A DNA stretch of 64,000 nucleotides from Cryptomeria japonica (Eukaryota; Streptophyta; Pinopsida; Cupressales; Cupressaceae), in the NCBI RefSeq assembly GCF_030272615.1, contig NC_081410.1:113065433-113129432 (forward strand), in the 5' to 3' direction. A model generated the notes under the pieces. That model was not told where the DNA came from. It did no database searches and saw only the letters and a list, made by a program, of their open reading frames with translations. Of the stretch, positions 23,285 through 35,949 are shown piece after piece. A program made the translations under genes and the position numbers. Every line of letters starts with the position of its first letter. The first letter of the stretch is position 1.

Positions 23285-24449
23285 GATCCTCATTCTGATT
23301 ATTAATGGTTAGATCTGAAAATTTTGTTGCCTTAATTACATTTCCATGTTTGATCTTTTGCAAATTTTAGAGGCTAATGGCATGAAAACCCTAAAATTTT
23401 CTTTTTAGTAATTAAACTTGTGAAATGTTTAATTGTTAATGCTTGTTTCAGATCTACCCTTCTATTGCAAATTTTCAATTCATATTTGTGCTTTAATTCT
23501 GAAAATTAAGTGGTTAAGTGTCAAAACCCTAATTTTTAAGACCTTCTTGATTCAACCTTTGACTGATAATTTCACTAATCAAAACACCTCCAAATCGGCT
23601 GTAACTTTGGATTCCGCAATAAAATCACAATATCTTTCATCCCTGAAAATTTGGAAAAAAGTTGCGAGGACCATGTGTACCCTGAGCGCCATCATCCCTG
23701 ACATTTTTTCCGAAATTTCGGGAGCTAGATGTTACTGTATTTTTCTGCTAAAATCCAGAATTTTGGCTGATTTTATCAATTTTAACACTTTCAAAATTAA
23801 AGTCAAAGTTGGTCTAGCGATTGCTTGGATTGAGGCTTCCAATCATTCAAAAATTGGTGAAATTAAAATTCATATCGAAATTGTGTTTCTTACAGTCCTA
23901 AATCTGAAAAGTGTGTTAGCATTCAATCAAAATTTCAGTGCTTTATTCAAATTTTTGCAGTTTGTGACTTTTGAAATTAAGTGTTTAATTGCAACAACCT
24001 TGATTTCCACTTTCAAAATTGAATTTTGTGTGAAATTGAGTCAATTTTTAAATTTCAAAACCTGCATTGCTTTTAGTATTCCCTCTAAAATCATAAAATT
24101 CAAAATTTCAGTTTCCCTCTCTTTTTCAAAATTCAAATTTTACACTTTTCAACAATCTTGGTAGGGTTCAATTTTGAGATTGCAACTTTAATTTGGCCTA
24201 TCTACAGATCGTAAAATCACTCAATTTTTTCAGATTAGCTTTAAAATCATCATAACTTTCATCCCTGAAAATTTCGAAAAAAGTTGCGGGGACCGTGTGC
24301 ACTCCGTTCGCCACGGTCCCAGACATTTTTTCTGAAATTTCGGGAGATTGTCCTGATTGCATTTAATAGCTTAAATCTAGGAGATTGGCTGATTTTATTG
24401 AAATTTGCTACCTCTAAAATTCAAAATCTTCTCTTTCTCTCTTTAGTGC
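23285..24449 (+). other. Leader of gag-only element
   Basis: 1.17 kb between the primer site and gag. It carries an imperfect direct repeat: about 23620-23735 and 24240-24350 both contain TTTCATCCCTGAAAATTT and a following GGACCRTGTG...GCCA block. A related GGACCGTGTGCACG...GCCATCGTCC segment occurs inside the LTR (22868-22896). A 243-codon frame (23433-24164) is composed of Phe, Ile, Lys and Leu, shows no domain, and is probably AT-rich chance. Confidence 0.6.
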
Positions 24450-27400
24450 ATGAGTTTTACAACAATAAGCCCTACTTACACTATTCCCGTTAGACGAAGC
24501 CTTAGAATTAAGTATTTCCAAGGTGTAATTACCGAGGAGATGGAACCTAATTTGAATGGCCTATTTAACGAGGACATGGGTAATTCCTCTAATCCTCTTA
24601 ATGATGAAGAAGCTCTCCATGAGGTTTTTGTAGAACAACTTTCAAAATTGGATAACCAATTTGATGATTTTCGACAATGGATGTCTCAAGAATACCCCGA
24701 TAGTCAAGCTCTTCTTTTAATTGAGGGTCTAAAACGTATGGTTCAAAGTGATAAGAATGGAATTGATATTTTGCGTGGTATTGCACACATTGTGGATTCG
24801 AATGTGATGCCGATGAAAAGTTGTGCCGAAACCTTAGGTTACACACAACCTCCTACTCAAGTTAATCATTCTATTCCTTTGACAACTTCTATTGCTAGTA
24901 TACCTACTTTTACATCAAACATAATGACTACTTCAATACAAGACATTCCTCCTATGATCACAAGTCATGGGGGCAATCCTTCTTCTTCAATCAACCCTCT
25001 TCCTTCATTCAATCCAACTTCTTCATTCATTCCTTCAATGAGTGTTCCTATTTCATCTCCACAAATGAACATGATGCAAGGGGGCAATTCATTTAACCCT
25101 TCTTTTCCTCCTTGTAGTGTTCCTCCTTTCCAATCATCTCCTATGACTAACTATCATAGTGTCCCACCACCTTAATCTCTACCTTCTTTCAATAACATAA
25201 CACATCCATCACAATCTAACACGTCTAATATGAACTCTTCGATTGAAGCGACCATTAACAATCTTGCACAAATTGTCTCTTCTTTACAGCAACAAATTGC
25301 CTCTATGAATCAATCTAAGTTTAGTGTGCCCACATTTGATGTTGCGAGCCCACTTTCTCTTGACATTGTTCGAGCTATCCCCCCTAAACATGTTGAAATT
25401 CCGCATTTGGAGCTTTATAATGGTAAGGGTGATCCTCTAACACATGTTAAGACCTTTCAAACAATATGTACTGATTTTGCTTATGACCAAAGGTTGCTTG
25501 CAAAACTGTTTACTAGAACATTAAGAGATAAATCCCTACAATGGTATTGCTCGTTGCCTTCCTATTCTATTACTTCTTTCGAACAACTTGCAAATGCTTT
25601 TATTCAACAATTTCAAAACAATATAAGTCCTAAAGTTACTTTGATTGATTTAATGCATTGTAAACAAGGTGTTAAAGAAAAAGTGAGTGATTTCATTGGT
25701 AGATATAAGCATTTGTATGCTCAAATTTCTTTTCCAGTGCCTGACAATGACATTCAAAGAATCTTTATTTCTAATTTACAAAAAGATATTAGAGAAAAAC
25801 TCTTGTTTTCTGAGTTTACTTCTTTCCAACAGTTGTGCACAACTCTTCACAATTATCAACTGACTGTGAGTCAAATGGAACAAGCAAATCCTATGGCTCT
25901 GAGTGATAAGGGTGATAGTAGTCAACAACCATTTGGGAAGTTTAAACTGAACAGAGAGTCCATTAAATTCAATGAAAACATCATCAACAACAATGTGAAT
26001 GCGGCATCAGGTGTGCCTCCTATTTCTAAGTTTTTCAAGAAAGAAAGAAAGTTCACTCCTTTGAATGAATCATTGCATAGTATTATGAATAAGTTATTGG
26101 AACAAAATGTGCTTACTCTTCCTCCTATAAGGCAAATAGATCCTGCAAAGATTAATTCACCCTATTTTGATAACAAATCTTTTTGTCAATTTCATCGTCA
26201 TCCTGGGCATGATACTGAAAAATGTTTTGCTTTAAAGGGTAAAATTCAAGATTTGATTGATAATAATACTATCTCTGTTTCTGGTGTGAATGATAAAGGC
26301 AATACATCTGTAGCTCCTCCTAACCAAAATCTTCAGATTTTTACTGATCCATTACCTTCTCATACCTCTAATGCGATTGATACTATTGATTCCTCTGTCT
26401 CACCTGATGATCTTGTGTCCATGACTCCGAATGTGATTAACTTTGTAGAGCAGCAGAAAATCCCTAAAGAACTTTCCATCACATTTGATTCCAGTGAAAC
26501 TATCAGGGCACCTGATGGTCCTTTATATATAGTTGCAAAAGTCAAGAATACACCTTGCCGTGGAGTGCTTATTGATCCTTCTTGTATGGTTAATATCATT
26601 ACTAAAGAATTTCTTTTTACTTTGCAATTGAATCAAGTGATCTATGATGAAACAAATGTGGTTGTGAAACTATTTGATGCATTTTCTTCTCCTGCAATTG
26701 GTTCTATTACATTACGTATTGAGGTCCATAACAAATCCCTTGATGTGGACTTTGCTATTATTCCATCATCCGAACAATTTTGTGTGAAGATAGGCTATCC
26801 TTGGCTATCTTCCATGAAAGCTATTGCTTCTCCTATTCACAAGTGTTTGAAATTTCCCCATAATGGTGAAGTTGTTACTGTCAATCATAGTCTCTTTAAA
26901 CCAGCTGAAAGAACTTCTAGCGTTCCTATTGATTACTTTTGGCCTAAACAATTCCAATCTCTTCCTCCGCGAAGTGATCATCTTTTCAAATCTTATCAAA
27001 AGTGGAAAAAAGATATGATCCTATCTCTAAGTGAACCTAGAACACCCAAACTTGACATCCCTATCATTCTTGAGAAGGAAGTTCTTCCTTTGAAAGATAA
27101 AACTAATGTCTTTTCTCAAGAAGATTCCCAACCCATCCCTATGGATGTGACTATGCCTATGATTAATAAACTTCCTAAAAGTAGACCTATCCCTCCTCGT
27201 CATGATGGACTTGGTCTCCTTCCTAAACCGAATATTCCTCCTTTGTATGGAGCAGTTCCTCCTCCTTCCTCTTATGGAGAGAAGAGACCTTCCTCTTCTC
27301 CTATTGTTCAACCTAAGAGATCACAACCTAAACACCCAAGTGAAAAGGATGAGAACATTCCTCCTCCTCAATATTCTCAACTTCCTACTAAGACTAGACG

Positions 27401-27893
27401 AAATCGTTCTGCACGTGAACGCCGACGAAAGCGTCGTCTTAGGGCTCAGGCAGCTGCTTCTCAAACTTTGCAATCCCCAAAAACAGCTTCAACTAATATT
27501 ATTCCATTTTCTCCTCAGTTGACGATTGAGCCAAAATCTCCTAAACATAAGATGCATGATGGTCTTGATCCTGTGCAAGTTAAAGATCCTATTTTTATAA
27601 ATCTTGATGATGCTATCGATGAAAATGTTATTCATGATGAAAATGTAACTCCTGTTCATTCTGATAGTGAATATGAATATGTTGATGTTGATAACCATCT
27701 ATCTAACAAATTTTCTAAAGCACTTATCCTAGCTCCTAGACAAGAACACCGTGGCTTGGGGTATGAACATAGCCCTTGTTTGGATCTTGTGATAGCTCCA
27801 TCTGCTGTGTTGGATGTTCCTCCTCTAGCGTGTTTCCTACCTTCCCGAAATATTGATCAACAAGGTCGGGGGGTAGATGACGTGCTAGACTAG
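24450..27893 (+). CDS. gag: Gag / protease-like polyprotein (one internal stop)
   Basis: 1147 codons in one frame from ATG 24450 (MSFTTISPTYTIPVRRS), broken only by TAA at 25173-25175, one transition from CAA. The first 240 residues are Ser/Pro/Met-rich. A Retrotrans_gag (PF03732-like) domain runs about 25410-25880: YNGKGDPLTHVKTF, then LQWYCSLPS, FIQQFQNN and FIGRYKHLYAQI. A plant gypsy gag zinc motif CQFHRHPGHDTEKC (C-x2-H-x4-H-x4-C) is at 26184-26225. A retropepsin-like fold follows, with VLIDPSCMVNII at 26565-26600. The D-S/T-G active site reads D-P-S, so activity is doubtful. The last third is Pro-rich with a strongly basic patch RERRRKRRLRAQ near 27420, a possible nuclear or RNA-binding tail. 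Ends GRGVDDVLD. No polymerase domains follow. Confidence 0.85.
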
Positions 27894-28635
27894 TTCATTA
27901 GCATAGTAGACTCTCTCCTCCTCTCTTTTGTTACTTCTTCTATGTGTTATTCTCATTCTTCTATTTGTTGTCCTTAGTGTTGTCTACTTGAGGACGATGC
28001 AAAACATTGAGATCTCTTTTGGTCTCTCTCATGTTGACTCAAAAGACACATGTGTTCCCTTCTTCTAGGTGACCTTCCTTGATTGGGGAATGAAGAACAA
28101 TTATGCATACATACATATGATATACATGAATTATCATACATCATACTGACCCCGAGGAAAGCGAAGTCACCTTGTGCTTTGTGTTTTGTGTCTATTATCC
28201 TTGGGCTTATCTCACCCTTGGGGGCTAAATCCTTGTGATAACGTGCTCCTTTCTCATTTCTTATATATATATCACTACCTTAAAGCAATCACCCTCGGTG
28301 ATGCATGTGCGATCGCTTTAACGTAGGGGGGCATACATCCCATCCATATCTTTTCAAGATACTTGAAAATTTCTTGACAAATTTAGCTTTGCCTTGAAAA
28401 TTTTTGATATCTTTCTTGCATGACTCATAGTGAGGGAACCTTACTACTGACAGTCATGGTTCTCCCTCGTGATCTTCCCTTTTACTTTTTCAATCGAAGT
28501 CGTAAGATCCGTAGTCCACTGGGGGCTTGGTGTATCTTGCCTCCTTGACGTGGTGAAAGTTTTTCAATGTTGTTTCCTTGTACTTTATCGGAAGTATGGG
28601 CGTACGCTTATACTCCCGCTAAAGTGGGGGCTAAA
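27894..28635 (+). other. 3' internal spacer and polypurine tract of gag-only element
   Basis: 740 bases without a coding frame. Ends in the purine-rich AAAGTGGGGGCTAAA directly before the TG of the 3' LTR, the expected site for plus-strand priming. Confidence 0.75.
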
Positions 28636-29841
28636 TGTAGCGTCCTAAAATTGTGACACTTGCAATTTCGACCGCATTTGGGTCTTCACGATGGCGATGC
28701 AACACTGAACTTGAATGGAGACCCCGAAACTTGTTCATGACACCAAAAACTGCATTTTTCAGCACCCTGGCCTGATCCTCCTTACACCCTGTTGTCCTTG
28801 GAGGTGGGACCATGGCGCCCAGCGCCCTAGTCCCTGGCCCTATTTTGGGCCCGGTCTCTTATGGGGCTTTGGGTCTTTAAGTTTGCAAATTGGAAAATAA
28901 TCTTCCCAGGTCGGCCTAAGGTCGGAAAAATCAGTCTACTAGCCCTAATTGACAAGTATATAAACTACATTTCCTCTCCCATTTTGGGGAGGAGGACATA
29001 TATGTGCAAAAGGCGGAAACGATATTCAAACATTCCAGCATTCAAGCATTCAAGCATTCAAGCATTCCTTCAAGCAATTGATCATTCTAAGTCTCCATTC
29101 AAGGCTAAGTGTTGCATTCAAGACAAGGATTCAACCATTGAAGAGGAGATCACATACAACATACAACATACTACATACATTACACCTTCGCATGTAAGAA
29201 TACAAACATTCTTACAACAAGGTATCAGTACTTGTTTACATTACAAACATTTACATTTACAGCATTCTCATTTCTTGGTTAATTCCAAAACCGGGGTTTG
29301 ACCTAAAGGCAAACCCCTCATCCCTAACCCCCCAATTGTCCTCTCTTTTCTGTGTGTAGGTTGCAGGTACGCGGCTGTAATTGAAGATCTGGAATCCTTG
29401 TGCAGAGACAAACAGATCCCCGTTCGTTTCACGGATTTTTCGGAGGACCGTGTGCATGCCGGGTGCCATCGTCCCGTCAACTTTCGCTCAAATTTGTAGA
29501 ACAGCACCGTCTTGACATTTTACTGCTAATTTCAGGTCCGCAGCTTCATCCCATATCCCTATCTCTATTTATAAGCGAATCTTTCCTACTTTACATGCAT
29601 TCCTAGTTCAATCTTTCTATCTACATTCTTTACAAAAGAGGGTATCCTTGATGTCTTAACCCTTGAAACTCATTTAGAATCCAATCTTGCATTGCTTGGG
29701 ATTGGATCATGTGGGTTTCAACCCCTCTTTTTAATGTAAAGTCCCTCCTAAGTGAAAACCATCAACCCTAGTGACTCTCCCTTCTCTCTCCTTGGAGTTG
29801 GGGAGGGGAGAACAACTAGGGTTTGATTTTTCCGCTTTACA
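28636..29841 (+). repeat. 3' LTR of gag-only element
   Basis: 1206 bp, TGTAGCGTCC to TTTACA, about 97% identical to the 5' LTR. Contains three extra 8-bp AAGCATTC-type units near 29035-29065. Confidence 0.92.
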
Positions 29842-29846
29842 ATGAT
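29842..29846. repeat. Target-site duplication, right (ATGAT)
   Basis: Identical to 22077-22081. Confidence 0.9.
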
Positions 29847-30107
29847 ATTAATGGTTATATACATAGAAAATGATATTTTTCAATGATTTCATTTAATTTC
29901 TAGAAAATAAAGAAAGAAAAATTGTCAACATTTTAATAGGTATGGAAGAGGTTTCATTGGGTTATTATTTAAGCTTACTAGGTTCTATCAAGGATATTTT
30001 GATCTAACCCCTTTAATTAAACCCTCTTACATGGAAACTTAATGAAATTAAATCATTTTATTTTAACAATAATTATATTTGTTAATTTGCATGACAATGA
30101 AAAAATA

Positions 30108-30165
30108 TTTTAGTTTCATTTTCCCTCATCCATGACATCTCCCAAAGCCCAAATATGATTGATGC
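30108..30165 (+). repeat. Fragment of the 5'-exon module (second half)
   Basis: GTTTCATTTTCC and CATGACATC, then CCAAATATGAT, match the downstream half of the exon in copies 2 and 4 (the HDIP region), with a deletion of about 25 bases. An open frame continues to 30349, with ISQSPNMIDAGTSLVHSN after the match and a hydrophobic tail. Short and uncertain. Confidence 0.35.
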
Positions 30166-30349
30166 AGGAACATCCCTAGTCCATAGCAATCTTGCATCAA
30201 CCAAAAACATTTTCCTTTCTGTTTTGCTTTTTGTTTGCAGTTTCAACATTTCTTTTCGTGTGCAATGGCTTTGGCTCACCGAACCTGTGGAGTTGATTCT
30301 ACTTGAAGACTTGATCATCTTTCTTATTTCCCGATCGCATTGCATTTAG

Positions 30350-32029
30350 ATAATTTTCTAGCAAGTTATCGCTATTGGTTTCTATGATAGTTTCATGTTA
30401 TGGATTGCCTTGCCTGGACCTATTTTGGTGATCTACTGGAACCCCTTTTGAAGCTTGTAGAGCCTTGGGTGTTGATTCCACGATCTACACTTCATCCTTT
30501 GGATTTTCCAGAGGAATCTCTTTGCAGAGGCTGACCTTGTTGGTTTTACACGCCAGGGCTTGTTCTTCGGGTTTTGATATCTTTTTGGGCCAACCAGATC
30601 CCCTTGGATAGTATATATAATTTTAATTGCACATTAGAATGTAAGAATTGAATAATCAAGTAGTGAGACTGAGTGTAGAAGATAGATATTAAAATTGAAG
30701 GTCCTGATTGTGACCTATTATGTACTTTAAGCATGTTTTAGCAAGATTGTGAGCCAGTTATATTATAACCTTGTTATTACCGGTTGGTTGTATTGTGTTT
30801 CCATTGTGCTATGACTACTTCACTGATTTTCATCATAATCTTCACATTGGAGGATGTGATGCATTAGATAGTTTGAAAGAATTAAATACATGGACTATGG
30901 TGAAGATGCAAATTAAATTGGAAAGTATTACACACATAGTAAGGTTTTAGGTAGAAGAACTCATGTGTCTACCTATAGTAATGGGGTACACAGTAGTTGC
31001 AGTATTGTGCATGCAATAATAAGTGTGTTGGATATAGCTAATCTATAAATGATTATGTTATATGGATAAATTAATCTACATAAATAATTTAGGGGAATAA
31101 TTGAATGTAGACAATTAAAAAAAATTAACCTAGATTAAGTTAAAAGTTAGGTTGATAGACAGAAAACATGAATATTTGGAAATTAAATGTAGATGGTAGA
31201 TGCACTTAACTTCAGGAATAATGATGAAGTAACATCATTTATTTCATGTTATGATTATTTTCCATAGGCACATAAATTGACAATTTTATTCTCGAAAATA
31301 TTTTGATCTTTGTGTAGTCTTAGAGTTCATTGTGGTTAATATTTTAGTTCCTCATGTTTGAAGCTAAGTGCCACAACATGGATCTCATTCATGGTATGAA
31401 CATGGTCATGTAGGAAGGAATTGGAAAAATATGTGTGGAGATATGTTATCCTTGTGCCACCATCTTAACCATAAATTTTTTTAAATACCAAAATATAATA
31501 TAATGTTGTACAAACATATACCGAGTTAACTCATAATGACTAGTACAATTATAGATTGAAATTTGAATGCTTGACTTAAAGGTTCAATCACCTACTTCAC
31601 AAAATTGAATAAATTCAATTATGCACAATGCAAAACTAGGCAAGGGAAATGATTAATTCAACATGGGAATCAAATGTACGAAGATAAGTTTTAATTTAAA
31701 GAAATAAAATGGGGAGTATATTGGGTGTAACATAAATATAGATGAGATAAGATCTGATAATAGATGCAAATGAGAGTAAAAATAGATGGATATAAATAAA
31801 GATATAAAGTAAACCTAATAAAAAGGAATTAAATACATAACTACATTAATTACATTACGTTCTATCAAATAAACTTAAAAATAAATAAAAATTAAAGAGT
31901 TCAAATTTCACCCTTACAATTATATACACTTAAACTTGAAAAAAAATTAAAAAATTAAATAATATTAATCAATAACATAGTATTAAAATAACTAAAAATC
32001 ATATCAACAAATCATTTAAAAAAAAAAAT
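30350..32029. other. Spacer, mostly AT-rich
   Basis: 30360-30600 is GC-richer than its surroundings and may be a transposon remnant, but I cannot name it. The rest shows no gene. Confidence 0.35.
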
Positions 32030-32835
32030 TGTTTCAAAATAGTAATATTATCATATTTGAAATTTGTCAAATGTTCAAGTAAGAAAAATATTTTCCAAAA
32101 CCTTGTTTTAAGATATCCAATCTCAACTACTCTCTAATATAGGTATTAGAGAAGTGTTCACATCATCTTTTAGTCATGCTATCTCCCAAATACTTAAAAA
32201 CAATAATAAATCTAAAATACAAATACATCATTTTTTCATTATCAATGAAATTATGATAATAGTTTTTAAATTTAACTGTATGTTAATTTATATTTTTAAA
32301 TGCAAAAACTAACACACAATCAAATCCAACTAATAATAAATTTAAAATTTTCTTAGAAACATTTTAAGAACAAATTTTTAACCGAGCAAAATTTACTTCA
32401 AGAACAACCTAACACAATCAAATCCAATCAACCATAAATTTAAAATTTCAATACAAAATTTTTACTCTTACAAAATTTACTTCAAAGGCACATAAAATTA
32501 AACCAAGTTTCCAAAATTTGGAACACATCATCAACCCCAAGCAATCCAATCACCAAGAAAAACGTGTGAATAGACTGGCTGTTATTTATTTCAGAATAAT
32601 AATATTATCATATTTGAAATTTATCAAATGTTCAAGTAAGAAAAATGTTTTCCAAAACCTTGTGTTAATACATCCAATCTCAACTACTCTCTAATATAAG
32701 TATTGTAGAAGTGCTCACATCATCTTCAAAATTTACTTCAAAGGCACATAAAATTAAACCCAAATTTAGAACATCATCAACCCCAACCAATCCAATCACC
32801 AAAAAAAAAACGTGTGGGTAGACTGGCTGTTTAAA
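32030..32835 (+). repeat. Local direct duplication
   Basis: 32030-32170 is repeated at 32580-32725 (shared AATATTATCATATTTGAAAT and CTCAACTACTCTCTAATATA). 32462-32575 is repeated at 32728-32835 (shared CTTCAAAGGCACATAAAATT and GACTGGCTGTT). The second unit lacks the middle of the first. It directly abuts module copy 3. Confidence 0.75.
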
Positions 32836-33075
32836 CTCTCCCTAATTTGGTAGATAAAAACAAAGCAAATATGGTGGCCATGATTCTCAGACCAGCAAAC
32901 AAAAGCGAAAAGAAAGTCCATCCACACAGACTGTGACATCATAACGTCTAACATATTGATATGCCTCCATCTTTCAATGAGTTACAGGTCATCATGAAAC
33001 TATAAATACTGCCCATTCCATCCATATATGTCCCCTTGGGAAGCCATGAAGAGGTGAGGAAGCTTGTGAGTCGAT
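32810..33075 (+). repeat. TATA-box/5'-exon module, copy 3
   Basis: Shares with copies 1 and 4 (reverse orientation) the stretch AACATATTGATATGCCTCCA and CTTTCAATGA, then the TATA box TATAAATA at 33001-33008. The exon start reads SHEEVRKLVSRFR in a frame lacking an ATG (the ATG at 33028 is out of frame by a 2-base loss relative to copy 2). Homology ends near 33075. Confidence 0.65.
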
Positions 33076-35940
33076 TTAGATATCTCAAATTAATATTGTT
33101 AATTTTATTTCAATATTTTGAATATTTGATTTAGATTATGATTTTGATTCATTTAGTATATTTGTTTGTTTAGATATTAGAGATTATTAGAATTCAATTA
33201 AATTTATTTTTACATATTTATTATTTTTTAGATTATATATTCTTATATTTAGCTTATTTCTGTATGGATAAATTTGATACAATTTGATTTAGATATCTCA
33301 AATTTAAATTTAATTACAACATTACTTAAATTAGTTTCAATTGATCATTATATATATTTGATTTGTGTCTCTAGATCAAGAATAAAAAGAAATCATCCCT
33401 TTACCCTACTTACATTTGATCATCAATCACTTTCCATTAACTCATTTTTTTTTTTATAGGTAAATTATTTTCAGATATTTTACTCATATGAACATCAAAA
33501 TAAGAACACTAAAAGATCTTGTGAGAACAACCATAATATTAGCTCCTCTAAAGAAGCCACACGGAAAACTCCTATTGAAGACCAAGAGTGCAACTTTGAG
33601 TTCCACATTAGATGTCCCATTGGGATTGGAATTCAGATCTAGACAATGAAAACTCAATCATTTAACCCATTGATCTTAATACATTAGACTTTCATCAACT
33701 AAATTTCTAAATTTAACAAATTTCTAATATCTCAATCGAAAAACTTATATATACTTAGTATCTTTCCAAAACACTTGTTTTTATTGTCTCTACACACTTC
33801 AAAACCCTAAATAATCTCAAGTCATTTGAATTAATTTTTTTCATCACATTAGAAATTACAACACATTCTAAATTTTCAGATTTGACTACCTCTAATTTAG
33901 AGTTTTCTATCACTGTTTATATCACATTGTTAACTTCATATTAGAATTGTCATAAGGATAAGACCCTCACTTAGCAAGATTCTCATTTTTTTTTTAAATG
34001 TCATTTGTTATCAGTCCAAACATCCAAATGCATCTTTATTTATTGTTATAAAAGTGTCAATGGCTAATATGTTAGATCTATGCACCAAGCTTTAGATCTA
34101 TATGCCTATAAGTATGTAAGGAATATTTTGATGAAATTTTCACAACACATAACTTATAAAATTGTTCCAAAATAAGTCACGAATTCCTTAAAAAAGAGCT
34201 AAAAGGAAGACCTAAACATGGGGCTCTAAGACCATACAAGAAGAGCCTTCATGCATGAATCATGTTAGGACAATTTGGATTAGCTTAAGAATGCAAAAAG
34301 TATTTCCTTTTTTGCTAGTAGATAGCATTAATTAAATGTATTTAATGACTACACTATGTGATGTAGTTAAATAAAGTCAATTGTAAAGGTCCTAATCAAT
34401 AAGTCACACTAGGCAACTATGCTCAGGACAAGAGACATATATACATATCAATGACATTATTGGTTTTTTGATTGGGCTTGCTCACAAGGTAGAAATAATG
34501 TGATAATAGGAGGAATTATTGGAAATTATTGTTCTATTTGTTAGGACCTAGAATGACCATACAATACTGTGTTCCACTTGTAAGATGGAACAAAAATATG
34601 AGTTTTAGAAGGGAAAAACTATTAAACAATTCTGAAAGAAATATCTTCATTTGACATGTCAATAAAATTCAAAAAAATTTATTCTATAAAATTTACAAAT
34701 TAAAATATATCTATATGGAGAGGTCTTCATTAGAAGGAAGGTATTTATGATGACCTCCTTCATTTATTCACTTAGGTTTTTTTATAAAATTTTTAATTGT
34801 CATAAAATAGAACCACTATGACATGAGAATCGGTAGTAACATATCCCTCAAATTATTCTCTCTAAAATATAATTTATAGTATATTTTATTAATTTATTAA
34901 ATTTTTCTATTTTCTAGATTTTATCAAACATAAACTTATCTATTTAGTGTACATGGAAATTTTATAAAAGTAACTTTTTTTTAAATATGTTGAGATTTTG
35001 TATTAATGTGTTATTTAAAAATAATCTACATTGTATAGAGAAAATCTTTTTTGGATCATAAAATGGTTATTTGGAATAAAGGAGTAATTTCACTAGCCCA
35101 TAAGTCAAATACATTTATAAGACAAGCCTCCAAGAGTATAAATGAATATTTATTTAGTACATCAATCAATAAATACACTCTCTATATCCCTCTAACAACA
35201 TGCAAAGATATTCATAGCATGCAAGATAAATATCACTTCACTCCTACACATTTAGCATAGCAACCATGGAGCCCTTGAAGCAAGGATGAACACGAAAATT
35301 AGATAAATTACCACAACTTAGGGGTATGTGCGGGATCATGGTGGGACACACAAGCCCTTAAGTGGAAATGATAGGAAGTGGGTGTCTATCTAACCACCCT
35401 AACCACAATCAAATCATAAAATATTTTTAATAATATTTTAGATATAAGTATGCCACGAACCCTTTTTTTCCATAATTATTTAATTAGCAATATAATATTT
35501 ATTTTTTGCAAATGAAATGGAAATGAAATGAAATTGGAATTGTCAATGAAATAAGATAGGAAATCGTATGCACTAAAATAATTTACATACAATCAAATGA
35601 TTAGTAATAATTTTTATTGCAAATTGGGATTGTCATTGCTAATGAGCAACTGAGTGCAAGTGAATGCAGGAACTGGTGAACGTAGATGAAGGCGATAACA
35701 TGGTTCAGGTGGAGTTGTCTTAGCTCTTGTATTTTGTTAGAATAGGTGGAATCTCTCACACACTACATTAGGATTTATAATTTGCATAATGATGGATGAT
35801 TTAAAAGACCTTATTTGAATGTTTGTTTAAATTGGAATGATGAATTTGGAGTGATTAGTAGATTGATTTAAATGTTTATACAATTGCATTGATTGCATTA
35901 TTTGAGCGATGATTGAGTTAAATCTAAGTTGCATGAGCGA
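33076..35940. other. AT-rich spacer
   Basis: 2.9 kb of very AT-rich DNA without supportable genes, element ends or tandem repeats. Confidence 0.45.
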
Positions 35941-35949
35941 ATGAGAAAT

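Larger units (their letters stand above)
22082..29841 (+). mobile_element. Gag-only LTR retrotransposon (non-autonomous, Ty3/gypsy-like)
   Basis: Complete 7.76-kb element: 5' LTR 22082-23263, leader, one gag/protease-like frame (24450-27893), 3' spacer, polypurine tract, 3' LTR 28636-29841, and a perfect 5-bp TSD (ATGAT). LTRs begin TG and end CA. By eye they differ at about 36 of 1180 aligned positions (about 3%), mostly transitions. The internal region has no reverse transcriptase, RNase H or integrase, and there is no room for them after gag. This matches the class of plant elements with terminal repeats and only GAG (TR-GAG or large derivative type). Mobilisation would depend on a partner's polymerase. 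Confidence 0.9.

Noticed and set aside
23433-24164. 243-codon frame in the leader of the gag-only element
   Set aside because: Composition is only Phe/Ile/Lys/Leu/Ser from AT-rich DNA, no domain, and the region contains non-coding repeats.
24598-27698. Minus-strand frames opposite gag
   Set aside because: Shadows of the plus-strand coding sequence.
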